Shown here one piece after another: positions 20,266-25,846 of a stretch of DNA of 25,846 nucleotides. Origin of the DNA: a virus; IMG/VR virus record IMGVR_UViG_3300021142_000162, positions 1 through 25,846 of that record; one strand, 5' to 3'. The number at the start of each line of letters is the position of its first letter. Positions within the stretch are counted from its first letter, which is position 1. Both the position numbers and the translations under genes were made by a program. The notes below the pieces were generated by a model. It was not told where the DNA came from and did not search any database. It was given only the letters and a program-made list of their open reading frames with translations.

Positions 20266-20922
20266 ATGGCCATTCTTTACGGCACCACCGGCCTCAACGT
20301 CGCTCTCGGCTACGCCGCGGGCAGCAACTCACCGACCGCTCAGGGGCCCGCCGGCGAACTGCTCGCCGCTGAAATCCACGGCAAGTTCTACCACCCCAAT
20401 CGTGCGGGCAACGTGTTCTACCTCGCCACGGCGGCGGCGGGCACCGTCGTCCCCGTGCAGGCCTCCAACCTGGTCTCCACGTTCACGCTTTGGAACCCGC
20501 TCGGCTCGAACAAAAACATCGAGTTGATCCGCTATTCCTATGGCCTGCTGAACGCGACCACCGTCGTGTCCGACATCTCGCTGTATGTGCAGCCTGGCGT
20601 CGGCCAGACCGTGGCGGCGCCCGGCACCCTGACCCTGCTGGCCATCCGTTCCGCGCTTGGCGGCGGCGCCACCCCGACCATTGCGTCGGTGTGCACCGGC
20701 TACTCCGCGGCGACCTTGGTCGACACCGTCGGCACCAACCTGTTCCGTGGCCCGACGATGGCGAGCTTCGGCGCGGTGACCACCACCAACGCCACCCCGA
20801 TCAACTACGACTTCGACGGCACCTTCATGATGCCGCCGGGCACGTTGATCACCTTCGCCGGATCTGCGGCGCAGACGCAGGCGGGTTCGCAGTGCCTGAC
20901 CTGGGCGGAGTGGCCGGTCTAA
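20266..20922 (+). CDS. Beta-rich virion protein
   Basis: A 218-residue protein starting MAILYGTTGLNVALGYAAGS. AAAGGAAGAAGG precedes the ATG. Almost the whole length looks like short strands joined by Gly, Ala and Thr loops (NVFYLATAAAGTVVPVQASN, FTLWNPLGSNKNIELIRYSY), ending CLTWAEWPV. Very few charged residues, as expected for a shell-bound protein. Unusually GC-rich at third codon positions, matching strong expression. No family is recognised. Confidence 0.65.
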   Translation: MAILYGTTGLNVALGYAAGSNSPTAQGPAGELLAAEIHGKFYHPNRAGNVFYLATAAAGTVVPVQASNLVSTFTLWNPLGSNKNIELIRYSYGLLNATTVVSDISLYVQPGVGQTVAAPGTLTLLAIRSALGGGATPTIASVCTGYSAATLVDTVGTNLFRGPTMASFGAVTTTNATPINYDFDGTFMMPPGTLITFAGSAAQTQAGSQCLTWAEWPV

Positions 20923-20946
20923 CCGGCCTTACCGCCTGACATGAAT

Positions 20947-20978
20947 CGCTGGCTCCGTGCGAAAGCGCGGGGCCGGTG
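20947..20978 (+). promoter_or_regulatory. 14-bp RNA hairpin with GAAA tetraloop
   Basis: CGCTGGCTCCGTGC (20947-20960) pairs with GCGCGGGGCCGGTG (20965-20978) over all 14 positions, four of them G-U wobbles, closing a GAAA (GNRA) loop. The wobbles show that the RNA, and not the DNA, is the symmetrical form. It ends six bases before the AGGAGA site of the gene at 20997. There is no U-tract, so it is probably an mRNA structure (processing, stability or translational control) and not a standard terminator. Confidence 0.7.
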
Positions 20979-20996
20979 TCTTCCAGGAGATCGAAA

Positions 20997-21176
20997 ATGG
21001 ACGTGCCGACGATCGAGACGGCGATTGCGCAAGCGAAGGCCGATGTGGATGAAATGCAGGTCGATGGTATGGTCGTCGTCGACGCGTGGGTTGTTGTCGC
21101 CGCGGTTCTTGCCCGGCTTCCTTCCGGTGCTGCGGTCGCTCAGCCGCCAGCCGACAAGCCCGCCGCGGCTGGGTAA
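20997..21176 (+). CDS. Small hypothetical protein
   Basis: A 59-residue protein starting MDVPTIETAIAQAKADVDEM. ATG 20997 is chosen because of CAGGAGATC seven bases upstream; a longer frame to 20976 would run into the hairpin. Residues 24-40 (MVVVDAWVVVAAVLARL) are hydrophobic and could be a buried helix or a weak membrane segment, so a tiny holin-like role cannot be ruled out but is not favoured. The tail is Ala/Pro-rich. Confidence 0.65.
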   Translation: MDVPTIETAIAQAKADVDEMQVDGMVVVDAWVVVAAVLARLPSGAAVAQPPADKPAAAG

Positions 21177-21182
21177 CGTCGC

Positions 21183-21839
21183 ATGTCGCGCCCGGTCGTC
21201 ACCACCCTGACAATGGGAAATGCCGTCGCAAACGGCATCTGCTTGGTGCAGGCGGATGCGGGCGGATTTCCCCTCGCGTTGAACGGATCGCTGGTGAACG
21301 GCAGCGGCGTGGCGGTAATGGACGTCGCTCGGGTGATTGCGATTCAGAGTTCCGGCAACGATTCGGGAATCACCTTTACGATCAACGGCACGCCAAGTCC
21401 GACCACGGCTGCGCCGACTTTGTCCGAGACGATCGCGGGCGCCAATGTCGGAACGGCTTTTTGCACACGGAACTTCCTTACAGTCACCAGCATCGTCCCG
21501 TCCGGACCAGTCGCCGGCACCGTCACGGTGGGAACGGCGAATGTCGCGTCAGGTCCCTGGGTCGTTTGGAATAACTACGCGACCGACTTCAATATCGGCA
21601 TCGCGGGTGTCGTTCTTGCCGGTACGCCGACATGGCAGGTCGATTACACCTATGACGATGTGTTTGGCCTTTGGAAGCCCGTCAATCCACTGTTCGCCAC
21701 CGTCTTCACGTTGCCGACCATGCAGAATTTGACCGGAAACGCCGACGGCCGGATTTCGGGGACCTCCGTGCGGGCAAGTCGCCTCACGTTGACGGCGCCC
21801 GGAAGCGTTCAGTTGACCCAAATGCAGCAAGGGGGCTGA
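21183..21839 (+). CDS. Beta-rich virion protein
   Basis: A 218-residue protein starting MSRPVVTTLTMGNAVANGIC. It has the same general style as the previous virion genes: Gly, Ser, Thr and Val-rich strands (GITFTINGTPSPTTAAPT, GTVTVGTANVASGPWVVWNN, WQVDYTYDDVFGLW) and few charges. ATG 21183 has no clear Shine-Dalgarno and lies six bases after the upstream stop, so translation is probably coupled. Likely a structural or spike-base protein. Confidence 0.65.
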   Translation: MSRPVVTTLTMGNAVANGICLVQADAGGFPLALNGSLVNGSGVAVMDVARVIAIQSSGNDSGITFTINGTPSPTTAAPTLSETIAGANVGTAFCTRNFLTVTSIVPSGPVAGTVTVGTANVASGPWVVWNNYATDFNIGIAGVVLAGTPTWQVDYTYDDVFGLWKPVNPLFATVFTLPTMQNLTGNADGRISGTSVRASRLTLTAPGSVQLTQMQQGG

Positions 21840-21841
21840 GG

Positions 21842-22654
21842 ATGGTCAAATACATCGATGGCGATTTTGGGCCGGAGCATTTTTCCAAGGATTTCGGGTT
21901 CACCAATTCCGCCTACGACAATCGCGCTGCGCACAACCGCCGCAGCAGGCAGCGCGACGGCGTGGCCGATAACGACGCCGCGGTCGGCGAAGGCGGCGAT
22001 GGGACCTATGTCAGCCGATCGCGCGGCGGCCGTTTGCACCGGGCAACAGGTGGCAGTGCGGGCAATGGGGGATCCATTCAGGCCCCATCGCCAAACATGA
22101 TCCCCGGAAACCGCCTGCCCAATGAGCCTTCGAATCCTGGGAACGAAACGCTGGGCGGCCCCACGGTCACGGTGCCCGTCGCCAATGTTGAGCGCGCGGC
22201 CAACATGATGATTCAGATCGGACGCAACCAGGGCGCACGGCAGGCGATGGCCACGGCCGGCGCCCACATGCCGCCGGGCGCCGCGCAGTCGCTGGTGGCG
22301 AACCCACCGGTCCATACGCCCGGAATTCCCGGATTGAAGAAGGGCGGTCGCGCGCCTGTGCCAACGGCGGAGCATCCCAAGGGCGTGCTGCTGATTATCG
22401 CCGGGCGTCCCGCTGGGGCGTCGGCGCCGATGACTCCCGTCGAAAAGCACAAAGACGGCGGCCGGCTCACCGCGAAGGAGCGCCACGCTTTGCCGGCGAG
22501 CGATTTCGCGCTGCCGGGCGGCCGGTATCCCGTGAATGACGAAAATCATGCCAGAAACGCCTTGGCACGGGTCGCCCAGCACGGCACACCTTCCGAACAG
22601 GCTCGCGTTCGTGCGGCCGTTCATCGTAAGTATCCCGACATCGGAAAACGATAG
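21842..22654 (+). CDS. Protein with DUF6582-like C-terminus
   Basis: A 270-residue protein starting MVKYIDGDFGPEHFSKDFGF. Residues 208-267 match a conserved phage module: RLTAKERHALPASDFALPGG, then RYPVNDENHARNALARVAQH and VRAAVHRKYPDIG; I believe this is DUF6582 (memory, not searched). The middle is Gly, Pro and Ala-rich, probably flexible, with a short helix VERAANMMIQIGRNQGARQA. The N-terminal 20 residues resemble those of the next gene (VKGDFFDHEFGAQHREFGF). Longer frames reaching upstream overlap the previous gene and are not used. Probably a virion or assembly protein. Confidence 0.7.
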   Translation: MVKYIDGDFGPEHFSKDFGFTNSAYDNRAAHNRRSRQRDGVADNDAAVGEGGDGTYVSRSRGGRLHRATGGSAGNGGSIQAPSPNMIPGNRLPNEPSNPGNETLGGPTVTVPVANVERAANMMIQIGRNQGARQAMATAGAHMPPGAAQSLVANPPVHTPGIPGLKKGGRAPVPTAEHPKGVLLIIAGRPAGASAPMTPVEKHKDGGRLTAKERHALPASDFALPGGRYPVNDENHARNALARVAQHGTPSEQARVRAAVHRKYPDIGKR

Positions 22655-22665
22655 GAGCCACGGAC

Positions 22666-23556
22666 ATGGCAATCCAGCACGTCAAAGGCGATTTCTTCGA
22701 CCACGAGTTTGGTGCCCAGCATCGCGAGTTTGGGTTCCATGGCTCCGCGCCATCCGCGCCGATTGGGCACCACGATCGTCATCCCGATCGACCGACCGAA
22801 CGCGACAAGATCATGGATCACTACGCCGAAGGCGGTGAAATCCACGGCGGCCATGAAATGCACGGCGAGCATCATCCGCACGGGCACCATGTCGTGCACA
22901 CCGAGCGTAAGCCGGACGGGCGCGTGATCGAGCATCACGAGCATGGTGGGCATACCGTTCATCACCCGCACGGCGTGATCAGTCACCACCACCACGACGG
23001 CACGCCGGTCCATGCGGCGCACGGCGGATTCGCTCATGATCCCGAGGCGGAATACGTGCACCGGCCGGAAAACGAGCACCTGATTCACAAAGAACACCGC
23101 CGTCACGGCGGCCGGATGGAACACACCGGCGCCGAAATGCCGCGTGAAATGGATGCGCACGGCGGCCGCGCCGGCGAGCGGCATCATCTCGAAGGGAGGC
23201 ACCACAGCGAAAGTGGTGACTTGGCGCAGGATAAGCGCCTGATCAAAAAGGCGTTCAAAGAGCACGATCAGGAACTGCATCATGGCGAACACACCGATCT
23301 GCATCTCGCCCACGGCGGTTTCGCCGGTCGCCGGGTTCGGCTGCCGCGCGATATGTCCCCCGTCGGCGCTCGCCCGCATTCGCCGATCAACACGCCTCCG
23401 CGCAGTCCGAACGTAACGTCCACGCCGGCGAACGACATGCCGGGCGGACAGATGCCGTATGGCGTCCAGCCCAGCGCCGAGCCGCCCATGGCAGGCGGCG
23501 ACGACATGGCGCAGATGCACCGCGGCGGTCGGACGCGCCGTGAGCATCGAGGATAA
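22666..23556 (+). CDS. Histidine-rich phage protein
   Basis: A 296-residue protein with about 51 histidines (17 percent), mostly in residues 38-220: HGGHEMHGEHHPHGHH at 60-75, HHEHGGHTVHHPHG at 90-103, SHHHH at 107-110. It would bind divalent metals such as zinc, nickel or copper. Residues 189-218 read DKRLIKKAFKEHDQELHHG then EHTDLHLAHGG, a known phage structural motif of a helix followed by a glycine tail. The last 70 residues are Pro and Met-rich. TAGGAGCCAC precedes the start. The N-terminus resembles the preceding protein. Function is unknown; a metal-binding virion or internal-head protein is my inference. Confidence 0.7.
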   Translation: MAIQHVKGDFFDHEFGAQHREFGFHGSAPSAPIGHHDRHPDRPTERDKIMDHYAEGGEIHGGHEMHGEHHPHGHHVVHTERKPDGRVIEHHEHGGHTVHHPHGVISHHHHDGTPVHAAHGGFAHDPEAEYVHRPENEHLIHKEHRRHGGRMEHTGAEMPREMDAHGGRAGERHHLEGRHHSESGDLAQDKRLIKKAFKEHDQELHHGEHTDLHLAHGGFAGRRVRLPRDMSPVGARPHSPINTPPRSPNVTSTPANDMPGGQMPYGVQPSAEPPMAGGDDMAQMHRGGRTRREHRG

Positions 23557-23559
23557 TCG

Positions 23560-23859
23560 GTGCAAAAGGATGCTGCCCTCGCTCAAGCATCGACGCTTCT
23601 GACTTGGGCAGAAGAGTGGGCGAGGGAAAGCATCGAGGGCGGGACGGAGGTGGGTTTTCTGTTGCAGCGCACCTCGGCTCTCATATCGAGGTGCGTCGGA
23701 TCACCGAATCTCGCGATCGAGGCCACCCATGCAAGCGCTCCTCCAAAATCAAAGCCATTCGAGACCATCCGACCCGACAGCGAGTCGGTGGCATCTATGG
23801 GCCCAAATTCCGCCGAGCCCGATGTCAGGCTTGGTCAGGTGCCGGCGGGGAGGGTGTGA
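23560..23859 (+). CDS. Hypothetical protein, GTG start
   Basis: A 99-residue protein starting at GTG 23560, with GAGGATAATC directly upstream. Residues 1-45 look real (LAQASTLLTWAEEWARESIE, then FLLQRTSALISR), the second half is Pro/Ser-rich. A different frame in the second half also reads like protein (HPCKRSSKIKAIRDHP, then VGGIYGPKFRRA), so the true gene may switch frame or overlap another gene. Not recognised. Confidence 0.5.
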   Translation: MQKDAALAQASTLLTWAEEWARESIEGGTEVGFLLQRTSALISRCVGSPNLAIEATHASAPPKSKPFETIRPDSESVASMGPNSAEPDVRLGQVPAGRV

Positions 23860-23968
23860 ATCGCTCGTCGAGGCTGGTTACCAGGGGCCCGGGTGGCCCC
23901 ACCCCAATGTCTATTGGGAAGAGACCAGCCGGTGCCGCCCGCTTCGGATAGACATGAAGGGCGGGTAG
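23822..23968 (+). CDS. Small cysteine-containing ORF overlapping the previous gene
   Basis: A 48-residue frame starting MSGLVRCRRGGCESLVEAGY and continuing GPGWPHPNVYWEETSRCRPL. It overlaps the upstream gene by 38 bases and ends four bases before the next start, so it fills an otherwise empty gap. Cys-x4-Cys and a later Cys could bind zinc. Protein-like composition and GC-rich third positions support it; there is no clear Shine-Dalgarno. Confidence 0.45.
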   Translation: MSGLVRCRRGGCESLVEAGYQGPGWPHPNVYWEETSRCRPLRIDMKGG

Positions 23969-23972
23969 CCAG

Positions 23973-25088
23973 ATGGCGGTCACCTCCGGCACAATCACCA
24001 CCGGTGGCTTCACCCAGCAACAGGTGATCGACCATGCGTGCCGCCGCGCGGGGTACACGCCGCAGCAACTGAGCGGCGAATGGATACAGGTCGCGCAAGA
24101 TTTGCTGTTTCTCCAGCTTGCCGAATACGCAAACGCTGGGTTCCCCCTTTGGACGCAAGGGTTTCTCCTGTTGGGGGCGACGATCGGCTCACCCGATGTG
24201 CCGACACCGAATGGTACGGTCGAAGTGCTGACGACCTACTGGCGGTCGTTCCAGCCATACCGCGGGCCAGCGACAACCACGAGCGGACTCGACGCCTCGA
24301 TTCTGTTTTACGGGGCCCCCAACGCTGACGTCACGATAGCGGGACCAAGCCCTGGCATCGCAGTGTCGTTCAGCGGTCCGACCGAGATCGATACCGTGGG
24401 CGTTCTGCTTGGCGGAAATACCCCGGTCACGGCAGCCCTGCAGATACTGACGTCGGCAGATGGGGTAACGTACACCGTCGCCCAAACGCTGATGTCGACG
24501 ACCTACCAGCCGATGCAATGGGCCTATTTCGATTTGAACCCAAGCATAACGCAGTCGTTCGTTAGCCTTGTGCTGCCCGGCGCGACGACCTGGACGTTGA
24601 ACCAGGTGCTGTTCGGCTTGGCGAACGGAACGGATACCGAAATCGGGCCATTGAACATCGACGATTACTACAACTTTCCCAACAAGGCTTACCAAGCGGA
24701 CAGAGCCAACTCGGCTTACGTGCTGCGGAAAATCGATCCTCCGACCGTGAAAATATGGCCGACCCTGAATACCGATGGGTTCTATGCCGGGACGGTCGCG
24801 GTGCTGGCGCGACGCTACATCCAGGACCCCGGCAGCATGACAAACGCACTCGAAATACCGTCCCGCTGGATCGAAGCTGTCATATCGCGGCTGGCCATTC
24901 GGCTGATGGACGAACTTCCCGATCCCGGAGCAAATTCGCAGTCGGGTATGTACGGGATGATGGCCAAAAATCAGCGGCGACAGAATTTGGAAACCGCCGC
25001 GACCAAAGCCGAAAGCATGGCTTGGTCTGAAGAGCGTACGCGTGGTCCGATCAGGATCGTCCCCGATCTTTCTCCGTACACGAAGTGA
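23973..25088 (+). CDS. Head-tail connector protein with inserted beta-sandwich
   Basis: A 371-residue protein. Residues 1-95 (FTQQQVIDHACRRAGYTPQQ, then WIQVAQDLLFLQLAEYANAG) and 225-371 (IDDYYNFPNKAYQADRANSA, GTVAVLARRYIQDPG, IPSRWIEAVISRLAIRLMDE) look like the two halves of a helical connector protein of the P22 gp4 / T7 gp11 kind. Between them, residues 100-220 look like a separate beta-sandwich (EIDTVGVLLGGNTPVTAALQ, ILTSADGVTYTVAQTL, MQWAYFDLNPSITQSFVSLV), like discoidin/F5-8 type C carbohydrate-binding modules. It seals the portal and links the tail in podoviruses. Assignment rests on pattern and place. Confidence 0.6.
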   Translation: MAVTSGTITTGGFTQQQVIDHACRRAGYTPQQLSGEWIQVAQDLLFLQLAEYANAGFPLWTQGFLLLGATIGSPDVPTPNGTVEVLTTYWRSFQPYRGPATTTSGLDASILFYGAPNADVTIAGPSPGIAVSFSGPTEIDTVGVLLGGNTPVTAALQILTSADGVTYTVAQTLMSTTYQPMQWAYFDLNPSITQSFVSLVLPGATTWTLNQVLFGLANGTDTEIGPLNIDDYYNFPNKAYQADRANSAYVLRKIDPPTVKIWPTLNTDGFYAGTVAVLARRYIQDPGSMTNALEIPSRWIEAVISRLAIRLMDELPDPGANSQSGMYGMMAKNQRRQNLETAATKAESMAWSEERTRGPIRIVPDLSPYTK

Positions 25089-25094
25089 TGTGGA

Positions 25095-25664
25095 ATGCCA
25101 CTCTACCTTGACACCACTGGTAACAGCACGCTTGCAATCGGGATATGCGCCCGCTGCAAGGTCAAATACCCGCTTGGGGACCTTCGGCCGGACCCGAACT
25201 CGCCCGGCCTTTTATGCTGCCCAGACGGCTGCCTGGACGTCCTTGATCCATGGCGGCTTCCGGCGCGTGCCGCGGACAGGATAACGGTCGATCAGCCGCG
25301 CCCTGACGCGGCGTTGGTGCCCGGTTCCACCCCAGTGTACGTGGCCCCCTTGCAGGCTGTGATCGGCGCGGCGCCAGGCCAAGTTCTTGGCGCCGGCGGC
25401 AACCGGATCTTGGCCGTTGGGCCGCCAGCTTCGAAGCTGCAGGTGCCGGGGGTGTGGACGCCAAAGACGTCCTATGCGGTTGGCGCCAGGGTGACGCCGA
25501 CGAAGCCGTACGGGCCAGGCGAGGTTGGTCTCGATATTTTTCTGTTTACCTGTATAGTGCCGGGGATGAGCGGCCCGATAGCACCGCTATGGCCGGAGTT
25601 TGCCGGGGTTCCAATCCAGGACGGACAGGTCATGTGGCTCAACGCTGGAGTATTTTTGGGATGA
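25095..25664 (+). CDS. Cysteine-rich phage structural protein
   Basis: A 189-residue protein starting MPLYLDTTGNSTLAIGICAR. Residues 18-55 hold CARC, then YPLGDLRPDPNSPGLLCCPD, then GCLDVLDPWRLPAR, a zinc-binding pattern that recurs in small phage proteins beside head-tail connector genes. Residues 120-170 (VWTPKTSYAVGARVTPTKPY) resemble a carbohydrate-binding module of the kind in chitinases and tail proteins. ATG 25095 lies 6 bases after the previous stop. The stop overlaps the next start as ATGA. Confidence 0.65.
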   Translation: MPLYLDTTGNSTLAIGICARCKVKYPLGDLRPDPNSPGLLCCPDGCLDVLDPWRLPARAADRITVDQPRPDAALVPGSTPVYVAPLQAVIGAAPGQVLGAGGNRILAVGPPASKLQVPGVWTPKTSYAVGARVTPTKPYGPGEVGLDIFLFTCIVPGMSGPIAPLWPEFAGVPIQDGQVMWLNAGVFLG

Positions 25665-25846
25665 GCGGTTCGCAAGGGGCGCCTGTGCCGGTTCAAGTCC
25701 TGTCCCTCGGGGCGCCGACGCTGCCGATTCAGACAACCGATGTCGTGATCGTCACCCAGAACGGGGTGCCTCGGGAATGCACCGTCGCAACCTTTTTCGC
25801 AAGCGCCCTTTCGACCTGGTTCGCCACCTTGCATACCACGCGCCCC
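25661..25846 (+). CDS. Hypothetical protein, 3' end cut by window edge
   Basis: An open frame of 62 codons starts MSGSQGAPVPVQVLSLGAPT, with ATG overlapping the upstream stop, and continues to the edge. The start reads like the N-terminus of tail-fibre or tail-needle proteins (a strand TDVVIVTQNGVPRECTVATF), where a short tag is placed against a head-tail connector. The C-terminus is missing, so this is a guess. Confidence 0.65.
   Translation, partial: MSGSQGAPVPVQVLSLGAPTLPIQTTDVVIVTQNGVPRECTVATFFASALSTWFATLHTTRP

Noticed and set aside
20997-21176. A holin, because of the hydrophobic stretch in the 59-residue protein.
   Set aside because: The stretch is short and interrupted by Asp, and no lysis gene is nearby.
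22621-23586. A 321-codon minus-strand frame opposite the histidine-rich gene.
   Set aside because: The histidine codons (CAT/CAC) read as Met/Val on the other strand, explaining its odd hydrophobic look; there is no membrane-like layout or ribosome site.
25688-25722. A tRNA-like T-loop (GGTTCAAGTCC) near 25691.
   Set aside because: The flanking bases do not make a T-stem, no acceptor or anticodon arm can be drawn, and it lies in a good open frame.

Overview
This window looks like the left part of a GC-rich tailed double-stranded DNA phage or prophage. It covers DNA packaging, capsid assembly and the start of the head-tail connector region. The large terminase, a large portal, scaffold and major-capsid-like genes follow one another on the + strand, with translationally coupled junctions (ATGA or TAATG overlaps). 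Base composition suggests a GC-rich proteobacterial host. Two broken host-type gene pieces (dihydropteroate synthase and thiamine-phosphate synthase) would fit an alphaproteobacterium such as an acetic-acid-bacterium relative, but that is inference. No integrase, DNA polymerase, lysis, tail-fibre or tRNA gene was found.

Layout. (1) 1-2396, minus strand: a run of small accessory genes read leftward, cut off at the left edge; only general family resemblances are visible. (2) 2397-2771: an AT-rich intergenic region with four CGTCAA-type repeats near helical phase, a candidate origin or operator. (3) 2772-3521, +: small terminase-like protein. (4) 3522-3880: remnants, including the C-terminal helix-turn-helix of a resolvase-type recombinase. 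(5) 3881-5229, minus: five small genes with near-identical ribosome-binding leaders, including a 76-residue P-loop protein and a 58-residue gene. (6) 5230-5620: divergent promoter region with three copies of TGCATCCCACT in front of a ribbon-helix-helix-like regulator. (7) 5621-6972: a scrapyard with a frameshifted folP piece, an HGGxSTGP-motif gene interrupted by an amber codon, a thiE 3' piece and a small unknown gene. (8) 7202-14099: zinc-ribbon protein, large terminase, two paralogous unknown proteins, a 25-residue microgene, small genes including a KTSC-like one, and portal. (9) 14096-15483: small genes plus an antisense AlpA-like DNA-binding gene. (10) 15490-25846: GroES-like protein, scaffold, structural proteins, major capsid, a string of beta-rich or glycine/serine-rich virion proteins, a protein with a DUF6582-like C-terminus, a strikingly histidine-rich protein, a head-tail connector with an inserted beta-sandwich, a cysteine-rich protein and a gene cut by the right edge.

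How it works together: the small and large terminases would recognise and pump DNA through the portal into a shell built by the capsid protein on the scaffold, possibly helped by the GroES-like protein. The small proteins after the capsid are probably decoration or completion proteins. The leftward small genes are probably early or accessory functions controlled from the repeat-bearing intergenic regions. All family calls come from reading motifs by eye; no database search was possible.
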